A stretch of DNA of 64,000 bases, taken from Youhaiella tibetensis. GTDB lineage: Bacteria > Pseudomonadota > Alphaproteobacteria > Rhizobiales > Devosiaceae. Position 1 is the first letter of the stretch, and each line of letters starts with the position of its first letter. Where the stretch lies: the NCBI RefSeq assembly GCF_008000755.1, contig NZ_CP041690.1:2109260-2173259 (forward strand). Reading direction: 5' to 3'. Under the pieces are notes generated by a model. It was not told the origin of the DNA and ran no database searches. It saw only the letters and a list, made by a program, of their open reading frames with translations. Of the stretch, positions 57,344-64,000 are shown in pieces. The translations under genes and the position numbers were made by a program.

Positions 57344-58954
57344 TCAGCTCGTTTGGTCAAATGCCCGCGGGACGAGCGGCGCGCGGACGGCATCCTGCCC
57401 GCTGCCGGGTGCGAATGCTTCCTCCTGCCGGGCGGCGCAATTGCGCCTTGTGCACAGCCGACAGGTCGGACCGACCGGCAGGTCACCCGAATCGTCGTCG
57501 AGGTCGAGGCCGACGCCATAAACGGTCTGATCGGCGTGGAGCGCGCTGCAGGCGAGCATCACCGAGGTGTGCAGTGCGGGATCGGAAAAGCTGGCCGGCC
57601 GGCGGCTGGTGGTACGGGCGAGAAACAGGTAGCGCGAGCCATCCGAGAACTGCACCACCTGACGCACCAGCGTCTCGGGCGTGCGAAAGGCATTGTAGAT
57701 CGTCCAGAGAGGGCAGGCGTGTCCGCTGTTGGGGAGCAGGAGCCCCGGTAACGGGAAGTGCTTGGTGAGCCGTCCGGCCGGATCTGACCGCAGGAACCCG
57801 AAGGGAATGCCCTCGAGCCCGGGACGGCGCAGCGTGACGAGGCGATGGGCAACCTGTTCGAAGCTGGCCGTATAGACCTGCCGCAGCGCCTCGATGTCGT
57901 AGCGCATGGTTTCGGCATGGGCGAGGAACTGCTCGTAAGGGAATACCATGGCTCCGGCGAGGTAGGAGGACAGCGCGCGAAAGGCGAGCCGGCGCGAAGT
58001 TGGCGACGTCAGGAGCTGCGAACGAGTCTCTGCCTCGATGGCTTCGCCGGCGGCGAGCTCGGCGTAAAGCCGCGAGAGCTGGAACTGGCGGGTCGAAGCG
58101 ACGGCGCTGGTCTGGAACCACATCTGGCCGGCTGCCGCATCGAACAGGTATTGGCCGGGAAACCCGTGGGCGTCGACCTGCCGCTCGGCGGTGCGGCGGA
58201 CCTGGATGGAAAAGCGCCGATCAAGGGCCTCGGCAAGGGCCTGCTCACTGGTTCCGCCGACTTCCTCGCGCAAGGCATTGGCCGCGGCTTCGAGGACGGG
58301 AAAGTAGTTGTCGTTCTCAAAGATCAGGTCATCCAGCTCGCGGACGGGACTGACGCTGCGTCGCTCGGCCGTCTCTTCGAACTGGCCGATCAGGGTGCGC
58401 GCCACGTCGCTGACGTTGCGGGCCTCGCGGGTGATGGAGCCGATGAAGCGCTGCCGCTCCGCATCCTCAAGCTCGGGGACCTCCTCGAGGATCTCAGCGC
58501 CGGAGCGCATCGCGGTGATCCCGGACAGAATGCGGTGCAGCAACTGGCTGAAGAGCGGATCCGCCCGCAGCCGCTGGGCATAGTCGTCAACGCTCGCGAC
58601 GGCAGATGCATAGGCTCGGTAAAGCTGAAGGATCACAGCGGCAGCGTCGGGATTGGTGGCCACCAGATCGCGGGCCGCGCCAGCATGCATCTGGGCGGAG
58701 GCCAGCACCGGATCGGCAAAGGCTTCCTCCAGTTCGGCGATGAGCCGATGTTCGCTCTCCCCGGTGAGCGCGCCGATTTCAACGTCCAGTTCGGCGGCTA
58801 TGCGCAGCAGGAGCGTGCCGCCGACGTCGCGCTTGTTGGCTTCGATGAGATTGAGATAGCTCGGCGATATGCCCGATCGCCGCGCCAGTTCGGCCTGAGA
58901 GAGCCCCAGCGTCTTGCGGCGTGAACTGATCCTGAGCCCTATCGGTGCACGCAT
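57344..58954 (-). CDS. short-chain fatty acyl transcriptional regulator (XRE, RamB/PrpR-like)
   Basis: A 536-residue regulator. The N-terminal XRE helix-turn-helix is GLRISSRRKTLGLSQAELARRSGISPSYLNLIEANKRDVG (residues 6-45). A long helical region follows, then an IrrE-type DUF955 segment with altered metal motif (ANALREEVGGTSEQALAEALD). The C-terminal domain has Cys motifs (ACPLWTIYNAFRTP and CRLCTRRNC), typical of the RamB/PrpR/ScfR family. These proteins sense acyl-CoAs and control acetate, propionate and glyoxylate metabolism. GAGAGGGGACC precedes the ATG. TGTAAAT boxes just upstream suggest autoregulation. Confidence 0.85.
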   Translation of the reverse strand: MRAPIGLRISSRRKTLGLSQAELARRSGISPSYLNLIEANKRDVGGTLLLRIAAELDVEIGALTGESEHRLIAELEEAFADPVLASAQMHAGAARDLVATNPDAAAVILQLYRAYASAVASVDDYAQRLRADPLFSQLLHRILSGITAMRSGAEILEEVPELEDAERQRFIGSITREARNVSDVARTLIGQFEETAERRSVSPVRELDDLIFENDNYFPVLEAAANALREEVGGTSEQALAEALDRRFSIQVRRTAERQVDAHGFPGQYLFDAAAGQMWFQTSAVASTRQFQLSRLYAELAAGEAIEAETRSQLLTSPTSRRLAFRALSSYLAGAMVFPYEQFLAHAETMRYDIEALRQVYTASFEQVAHRLVTLRRPGLEGIPFGFLRSDPAGRLTKHFPLPGLLLPNSGHACPLWTIYNAFRTPETLVRQVVQFSDGSRYLFLARTTSRRPASFSDPALHTSVMLACSALHADQTVYGVGLDLDDDSGDLPVGPTCRLCTRRNCAARQEEAFAPGSGQDAVRAPLVPRAFDQTS

Positions 58955-58970
58955 GGTCCCCTCTCGGTTC

Positions 58971-59018
58971 TGTAAATGAATTTACATCAACGCAGGCCAC
59001 GAAGTGCAAGTATTTACA
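58971..59018. promoter_or_regulatory. two TGTAAAT palindromic boxes in divergent promoter
   Basis: A perfect palindrome at 58971-58986 (TGTAAAT, GA, ATTTACA) and a related site at 59005-59018 (minus strand TGTAAAT, AC, TTGCA) lie between the fatty-acyl-type regulator and the divergent importer operon. They are 17-64 bases before the regulator's start. Their similarity suggests that one dimeric protein, probably the regulator itself, binds both. Confidence 0.55.
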
Positions 59019-59133
59019 GAATATCGCTGCAACATCAATGCGTTGTTGCGGCTGTTTTCATCCAGGAAAATACTCGGGCTCGCGGTCAGGTGTCTCGGCA
59101 TGAATCGAGCCCCCCGCCCAAGAGGAGGAGAGC

Positions 59134-60486
59134 ATGACCGATTTCCGCAAGGGCATCAGCCGTCGTACCGTGCTGAAGACCGGCCTGGCCGGCATCATCG
59201 CGACCGGCATCGCGCCTACCATTTTCACTCGCAGCGCCTTCGCGCAGGAGTTCTGCAACGCGCCGACCGGCGATACCGTGACGCTCGGCTTCAACATGCC
59301 GCTCACCGGCGCTTACGCCGACGAAGGCGCCGACCAGCAGCGCGCCCTGACCCTGGCGGTCGAGCACCTCAATGGTGAGGGCGACGGCGGGCTGATCCCG
59401 ACCTTTTCGTCAAAGATGCTCAAGGGCAACGGCATCCTGGGCAAGAAGGTCGCCTATGTCACCGGCGACGACCAGACCAAAGCCGACGCCGGCCGCGACT
59501 CGGCCCGCCGCATGATCGAGCGTGACGGCGCCATCATGATCTGCGGCGCATCCTCGTCAGCCGTGGCCATCGCCGAACAGGCGTTGTGCCAGGAAATGGG
59601 CGTGATCTACATGGCCGGCCTCACCCACTCGAACGACACCACCGGCAAAGACAAGAAGCGCTACGGGTTCCGTCACTTCTTCAATGCCTACCAGTCCGGT
59701 GTGGCGCTCGGGCCCGTGCTCGGCAAGGCTTATGGCAACGATCGCGTCGCCTACCACCTGACGGCCGACTACACCTGGGGCTGGACGCAGGAAGAATCCA
59801 TGATCAAGGCCACCGAGGCCCTTGGCTGGAAGACGCTGCCCCCGGTCCGCACCCCTGTGGGAGCGGGCGACTTCAGCCAGTATCTTACCCCGGTGCTGAA
59901 TTCGGGCGCGGACGTGCTGATCCTCAACCACTACGGCTTCGACATGGTCAACTCGCTGACCCAGGCCGTGCAGTTCGGCATGAAGGACAAGCAGGTCAAC
60001 GGCAAGGACTTCCAGATCGTCGTGCCGCTGGTCTCGGACCTGATGGCCAAGGGCGCCGGCGAAGCGATGAAGGGTGTCTACGGCACCTCCAACTGGGACT
60101 GGCAGCTCGCCGACGACGCTTCCAAGGCCTTCACCAAGTCGTTTGGCGCGAAGTACGGCCAGCCGCCCAGCCAGATCGCCCACACCTCCTACGTGCAGGC
60201 GCTGCTTTATGCCGATGCCGTTGAGCGGGCAGGGACCTTCTACCCGCCTGAGGTCATCAAGGCGCTCGAGGACTTCGAGTTCGACGGCATGGGCAATGGC
60301 GCCACGCTCTATCGCGGCGCCGACCACCAGTGCTTCAAGGACGTGCTCGTCGTCCAGGGCAAGCAGGCTCCGGCCAACCCGTTCGACCTGCTCGAGGTGG
60401 TCGACACGGCCAGCCGCGAGAGTGTGACCTACGATCCGTCGATCTTCGGCGGGGAACTGGGCCCGGACACTCCGGCCATGTGCTGA
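59134..60486 (+). CDS. Tat-exported branched-chain-amino-acid-type ABC substrate-binding protein
   Basis: A 450-residue binding protein with a twin-arginine signal (ISRRTVLKTGLAGIIATGIAP, cleavage near AFAQ). The type I fold of the hydrophobic amino acid family shows VTLGFNMPLTGAYADEGADQQRALTLAVEHLN, DDQTKADAGRDSARRMI and MICGASSSAVAIAEQALCQE, plus HLTADYTWGWTQEESM. Cys residues near the N- and C-terminus (EFCNAP and PAMC) may form a disulfide. The ligand may be a short-chain carboxylate or amide rather than leucine, given the divergent fatty-acyl regulator. GAGGAGAG precedes the ATG. Confidence 0.88.
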   Translation: MTDFRKGISRRTVLKTGLAGIIATGIAPTIFTRSAFAQEFCNAPTGDTVTLGFNMPLTGAYADEGADQQRALTLAVEHLNGEGDGGLIPTFSSKMLKGNGILGKKVAYVTGDDQTKADAGRDSARRMIERDGAIMICGASSSAVAIAEQALCQEMGVIYMAGLTHSNDTTGKDKKRYGFRHFFNAYQSGVALGPVLGKAYGNDRVAYHLTADYTWGWTQEESMIKATEALGWKTLPPVRTPVGAGDFSQYLTPVLNSGADVLILNHYGFDMVNSLTQAVQFGMKDKQVNGKDFQIVVPLVSDLMAKGAGEAMKGVYGTSNWDWQLADDASKAFTKSFGAKYGQPPSQIAHTSYVQALLYADAVERAGTFYPPEVIKALEDFEFDGMGNGATLYRGADHQCFKDVLVVQGKQAPANPFDLLEVVDTASRESVTYDPSIFGGELGPDTPAMC

Positions 60487-60495
60487 TCCAAACAA

Positions 60496-60520
60496 GGGCC
60501 CGGTGTGAGCCGGGTCCTTC
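60496..60520 (+). terminator. attenuating hairpin after the binding-protein gene
   Basis: GGGCCCGG and CCGGGTCC pair around a six-base loop (one G-T wobble), followed by TTC rather than a long T tract. It lies 9 bases after the binding-protein stop and before the permease gene, so partial termination would favour the binding protein over the membrane subunits. Confidence 0.5.
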
Positions 60521-60577
60521 GTCCGCCGGTGCGTGGAGCCTGGCTCCGCACCGACCGCTAGTATCTGGAGCATCCCG

Positions 60578-61606
60578 ATGGACGCCATTCTCGCCCAGCT
60601 ATTGAACGGCCTCGACAAGGGCGGCGCCTACGCGCTGATCGCCCTCGGCCTGACGCTGGTCTTCGGCACGCTCGGTGTCGTCAACTTCGCCCATGGCGCC
60701 CTGTTCATGCTCGGGGCCTTCTGCGCCGTCACCTTCCGTGGCCTCATCACGATGGAAACGGTTACGGTCGATCCCACCCAGACGACGGCCTGGGGCACCC
60801 CGCTCGAAATCCGCACGCCCCTGGCCCAGACCTGGTTCGGCGACTGGGGTCAGGTGCTGATCGACTACTCGGTGCCGCTATCCATCCTGTTCGCCATCCC
60901 GGTGATGCTGGTTATCGGCATCGCCATGGAGCGCGGCATCATCAAGCACTTCTACAAGCGCCCGCATGCCGAGCAGATCCTTGTGACATTCGGCCTGGCC
61001 ATCGTGCTCCAGGAGATCGTCAAGGCGATCTTCGGACCCAATCCGATCTCCCAGCCGATGCCGCCCGTCCTGCGCGGCGCACTCGACATAGGGGTATGGA
61101 TCGGTCTCTCGCCCGGGGCCGTGACCTATCCCGTCTGGCGCCTCATCTATTTCCTGTTCTCGATCGGTATTCTGACCGCCATCTTCGCCTTCCTGCGCTT
61201 CACCACCTTCGGCATGGTCGTGCGGGCCGGCATGGCAGACCGCGAGACTGTCGGCATTCTCGGGATCAATATCGACAGGCGCTTCACCATCATGTTCGGC
61301 CTCGCCGCGGTTGTCGCCGGGCTTGCCGGGGTGATGTACACCCCCTTGGTGCCGCCGAACTATCACCTGGGAATGGACTTCCTCGTGCTCAGTTTCGTCG
61401 TCGTGGTGGTGGGCGGCATGGGCTCGCTTCCGGGTGCCGTCGCCGCCGGTTTCCTGCTCGGCATGCTCCAGAGCTTCGCCTCGATGAACGAAATAAAGCA
61501 GATCATTCCGGGCATCGACCAGATTATCGTCTACCTGACGGCCGTGGTAATCCTGCTCGTGCGTCCGCGCGGCCTGATGGGCCGGCGGGGCGTGATGGAG
61601 GCCTGA
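60578..61606 (+). CDS. LivH-type ABC importer permease
   Basis: A 342-residue permease starting MDAILAQLLNGLDKGGAYALIALGLTLVFGTLGVVNFAHGALFMLGAF, the hallmark N-terminus of LivH. FGMVVRAGMADRETVGILGINIDRRFTIMFGLAAVVAGLAG is the coupling region. A central insert (FRGLITMETVTVDPTQTTAWGTPLEIRTPL) is longer than usual. The ATG at 60578 has TGGAG upstream. Confidence 0.92.
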   Translation: MDAILAQLLNGLDKGGAYALIALGLTLVFGTLGVVNFAHGALFMLGAFCAVTFRGLITMETVTVDPTQTTAWGTPLEIRTPLAQTWFGDWGQVLIDYSVPLSILFAIPVMLVIGIAMERGIIKHFYKRPHAEQILVTFGLAIVLQEIVKAIFGPNPISQPMPPVLRGALDIGVWIGLSPGAVTYPVWRLIYFLFSIGILTAIFAFLRFTTFGMVVRAGMADRETVGILGINIDRRFTIMFGLAAVVAGLAGVMYTPLVPPNYHLGMDFLVLSFVVVVVGGMGSLPGAVAAGFLLGMLQSFASMNEIKQIIPGIDQIIVYLTAVVILLVRPRGLMGRRGVMEA

Positions 61607-61609
61607 CCC

Positions 61610-62755
61610 ATGGATCTCTTCCGCCTGCCGCGCCGGGACCTCATCACCTTCGCCATCTTCGGACTGGTGGTGATCGCCATGCCCCTCTGGCTCGCCCCGT
61701 TCGGCGCATCCTACCCGGGTCTGCTGCAGAAGTTCGCGATCTACGCGATCTTCGCAATCGGCTTCAACATCCTGTTCGGGCTCACCGGCTACCTCAGCTT
61801 CGGCCACGCGGCGTTTCTTGGCGTCGGTTCCTATACGGCAGTCTGGTCATTCAAGCTGCTGACCATGGACGCGCTGCCGGCCATCGTCTTCGCGGTGATC
61901 GTCTCGGGACTGTTCGCGCTGGCGATCGGCTTCCTCAGCCTGCGCCGCTCGGGCATCTACTTTTCGATCCTGACACTGGCGTTCGCGCAAATGTCCTACA
62001 ATCTCGCCTATTCGGTGCTGACGCCCATTACCAATGGCGAGACCAGCCTGCAGCTGACACGCCAGGACCCGCGCATCATCGACAACATGCTGACCCCGGC
62101 CGGGGAGGGACTGCCAACGGCAGGCCTTTTCGGGCACAGCTTCTCGGGGTTTGAAGGCTTCTATTTCTGCGCCTTCGTGCTGCTTGTCGCCTTTTTCATC
62201 GCCCAGAAGATCTTTGCTTCGCCCTTCGGCATGATGCTGCGGGGCATCAAGTCAAACCAGACGCGTATGAACTATACCGGGTTCGACACCAAGCCCTATG
62301 CCCTCACCGCCTTCGTGATATCGGGCATGTATGCCGGCCTCGCCGGAGCGCTGCTGGCTATCACCGATCCCCTTGCTGGCGCCGAGCGCATGCAGTGGAC
62401 TGCCTCGGGCGAAGTGGTACTGATGACCATCCTCGGAGGCGTCGGCACGCTCATCGGACCGGTCATCGGCGCCTGGCTGATCAAGTACTTCGAGAACATC
62501 TTCTCGGCCTTCAACGAGTCGACCCTGCACCGGTTCTTCGATTTCCTGCCCGCGCCAGTTGCCGATCCGGTGGTGGCTGTTGCCAGCAAGTTCGTCGGTG
62601 AAGGGTGGCAACTTACCCTCGGCCTCATCTTCGTGCTCGTGGTGATGTTCCTGCCCGGCGGGATCATGGAGGGGGTACGCCGCATCGGCTCTGCCTTCCG
62701 CCACCGCTCGCCCCCGTCGGCCAATGCCGCCGCCCACGCCCAGCCCGCGGAGTAA
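61610..62755 (+). CDS. LivM-type ABC importer permease
   Basis: A 381-residue permease with [20 protein letters not shown] and [45 protein letters not shown], typical of LivM. A long periplasmic loop (about residues 140-180) separates helices. It ends with a Pro/Ala-rich tail. It starts three bases after the LivH-type gene. Confidence 0.92.
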   Translation: MDLFRLPRRDLITFAIFGLVVIAMPLWLAPFGASYPGLLQKFAIYAIFAIGFNILFGLTGYLSFGHAAFLGVGSYTAVWSFKLLTMDALPAIVFAVIVSGLFALAIGFLSLRRSGIYFSILTLAFAQMSYNLAYSVLTPITNGETSLQLTRQDPRIIDNMLTPAGEGLPTAGLFGHSFSGFEGFYFCAFVLLVAFFIAQKIFASPFGMMLRGIKSNQTRMNYTGFDTKPYALTAFVISGMYAGLAGALLAITDPLAGAERMQWTASGEVVLMTILGGVGTLIGPVIGAWLIKYFENIFSAFNESTLHRFFDFLPAPVADPVVAVASKFVGEGWQLTLGLIFVLVVMFLPGGIMEGVRRIGSAFRHRSPPSANAAAHAQPAE

Positions 62756-62758
62756 GCC

Positions 62759-63547
62759 ATGACGCAAGCCGACAAGAACGTCGTTCTACACGTGGCCGAT
62801 GTCTCCAAGAGCTTCGGCGGCCTGCAGGCGCTTTCCGATATCGACCTCGAGGTTGAAGAGGGCAAGACCCACGCGATCATCGGGCCGAACGGGGCGGGCA
62901 AGTCGACCCTGCTCAACGTCATCGTGGGCCGGCTCGCCCCCAGTCGCGGCGCTGTCGTCTTCGACGGCAAGGTGCTGACCGGCAAGAAGCCCTACCAGAT
63001 CAACCAGCTTGGCGTTGCCCGGGTGTTCCAGACGCCCGAGATATTTCCCGATCTCTCCGTGCTGCAGAACGTGATGGTGCCGGCCTTCGCCAAACGGGAC
63101 GGGGCTTTCCGCGTCAACATCGCTCGGGCGCTCGATTTCGAGGACGGGATCGAGGCTGAAGCCGAGGAAATCCTGCGCGACGTCGACCTCTTCGAGCGCC
63201 GCCACAGCCACGCCGGAGCGCTCTCGCGCGGCGACAAGCGGCGCATGGAACTGGCCATGTGCCTGATCCAGCATCCGCGCCTGCTGCTGCTGGACGAGCC
63301 GACGGCCGGCATGAGCCGGCACGATACCAACACGACCATCGAACTGCTCAAGAAGATCAAGGCGCGCGGCATGACTAAGGTGATCATTGAACACGACATG
63401 CATGTGGTGTTCTCTTTGGCTGACCGCATCTCGGTGCTTTCGGGCGGCCGCATCATCGCCGAGGGCACGCCCGACGAGGTGCGCGGCAGCGAGAAGGTGC
63501 AGGAAGCCTACCTCGGCGGCGCCCACCGGCTGGAGGCGGTCGAGTGA
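62759..63547 (+). CDS. LivG-type ABC importer ATP-binding protein
   Basis: A 262-residue ATPase. Walker A is GPNGAGKSTLLNVI, Q loop is VARVFQTPEIFPDLSVLQNV, Walker B is RLLLLDEPTAGM and the H-loop is VIIEHDMHVVF. The ABC signature reads LSRGDKRRMELAM instead of the usual LSxGQ, a pattern seen in a subset of LivG/UrtD-type ATPases. It begins three bases after LivM and its TGA overlaps the next ATG by one base. Confidence 0.92.
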   Translation: MTQADKNVVLHVADVSKSFGGLQALSDIDLEVEEGKTHAIIGPNGAGKSTLLNVIVGRLAPSRGAVVFDGKVLTGKKPYQINQLGVARVFQTPEIFPDLSVLQNVMVPAFAKRDGAFRVNIARALDFEDGIEAEAEEILRDVDLFERRHSHAGALSRGDKRRMELAMCLIQHPRLLLLDEPTAGMSRHDTNTTIELLKKIKARGMTKVIIEHDMHVVFSLADRISVLSGGRIIAEGTPDEVRGSEKVQEAYLGGAHRLEAVE

Positions 63548-64000
63548 TGAGTGTGATGACCATGGAAACCAGCGTAGACGTTGACGTATCCATAGCCGAA
63601 CGCACGACGACCAGCGAACAGCCCTATTTCGCGGTCGAAGAGCTGCACGCCTATTACGGCGAGAGCTACATAGTCCAGGGCGTCACCTTCGATATCCGCC
63701 GGGGCGAAATCCTGGCGCTGCTCGGTCGCAACGGCGCCGGCAAGACCTCGACGCTGCGCACCATCGCGCGGCTCGACTCTCCGTCGTTGCAGGCGGGCCA
63801 GATCTGGCTCGAGGGCGCCCCGATCCACACGATGAAGAGCTTCGAGGCCTCACGGGCGGGTATTCAGCTTGTGCCGGAAGATCGGCGCATCATCCAGGGA
63901 CTGACTGTCGAGGAAAACCTGACCCTGGCGCAGGTGGCGCCCGGCCGTGGCTGGGAGATCGAACGTATCTATTCCCATTTCCCCCGGCTGGCCGAACGGC
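63547..64000 (+). CDS. LivF-type ABC importer ATP-binding protein, 5' part
   Basis: The N-terminal 151 residues of the second ATPase, running off the window. After a variable start (MSVMTMETSVDVDVS) it reads ELHAYYGESYIVQGVTFDIRRGEILALLGRNGAGKTSTLRTIARL with Walker A GRNGAGKTS. VPEDRRIIQGLTVEENL is the LivF-type Q loop region. Translationally coupled to the LivG-type gene through overlapping stop and start. Confidence 0.9.
   Translation, partial: MSVMTMETSVDVDVSIAERTTTSEQPYFAVEELHAYYGESYIVQGVTFDIRRGEILALLGRNGAGKTSTLRTIARLDSPSLQAGQIWLEGAPIHTMKSFEASRAGIQLVPEDRRIIQGLTVEENLTLAQVAPGRGWEIERIYSHFPRLAER

Overview
The window looks like chromosomal DNA of a high-G+C alphaproteobacterium of the order Hyphomicrobiales (Rhizobiales). 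The evidence is an IalB-family protein, a SoxB-free split YeeE/YedE pair, cobalamin-dependent MetH, TTG and GTG starts with GGAGG-type ribosome sites, and a very high density of ABC importers. A Devosia-like genus is my guess from gene content and was not tested. There is no CRISPR array, rRNA, insertion sequence or phage module. The only RNA gene recognised is tRNA-Ser(UGA).

Layout. 1-7.2 kb is core and housekeeping: the 3' end of mfd, an IalB-like periplasmic protein, a UbiH-like hydroxylase, a split YeeE/YedE sulfur-transport pair, TerC and a quinone oxidoreductase. 7.3-13.4 kb holds an unknown lower-G+C gene, tRNA-Ser, the 5-oxoprolinase genes pxpBCA, folD and two tandem outer-membrane beta-barrel paralogues. 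13.4-18.2 kb holds metH with a likely SAH-responsive operator upstream, followed by a small degenerate CobW-like protein, plus a GST.

18.3-24.9 kb is a ROK-regulated operon: a ribose-type ABC importer, a YhfX-type PLP protein and an M20 amidohydrolase. 25.0-30.0 kb is a compact operon with UDP-sulfoquinovose synthase, a BcsB-like protein, a BcsA-like GT2 glycosyltransferase and a 45-residue membrane peptide; I propose that it makes a sulfonated polysaccharide. 30.4-37.6 kb is a LacI-regulated sugar importer with a GH63-like glycosidase and a PIG-L deacetylase. 38.0-41.1 kb is a choline/betaine-type ABC importer.

41.3-46.6 kb holds a tautomerase, a decayed SDR and a cupin, then ilvA, a two-domain flavin monooxygenase and an RpiR regulator. 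Divergent from the regulator (46.9-52.2 kb) is a NitT/TauT-type importer with a Gfo/Idh/MocA dehydrogenase and a COG3964 amidohydrolase. 52.3-53.8 kb is a MATE pump behind a possible leader peptide. 54.0-59.0 kb is an SLC5-fused histidine kinase, a two-helix protein, a stand-alone receiver and a short-chain-fatty-acyl-type XRE regulator. The end (59.1-64 kb) is a branched-chain-amino-acid-type ABC importer that runs off the window. Overall this is a scavenging genome segment with six binding-protein-dependent importers, each paired with its own regulator or catabolic enzymes.
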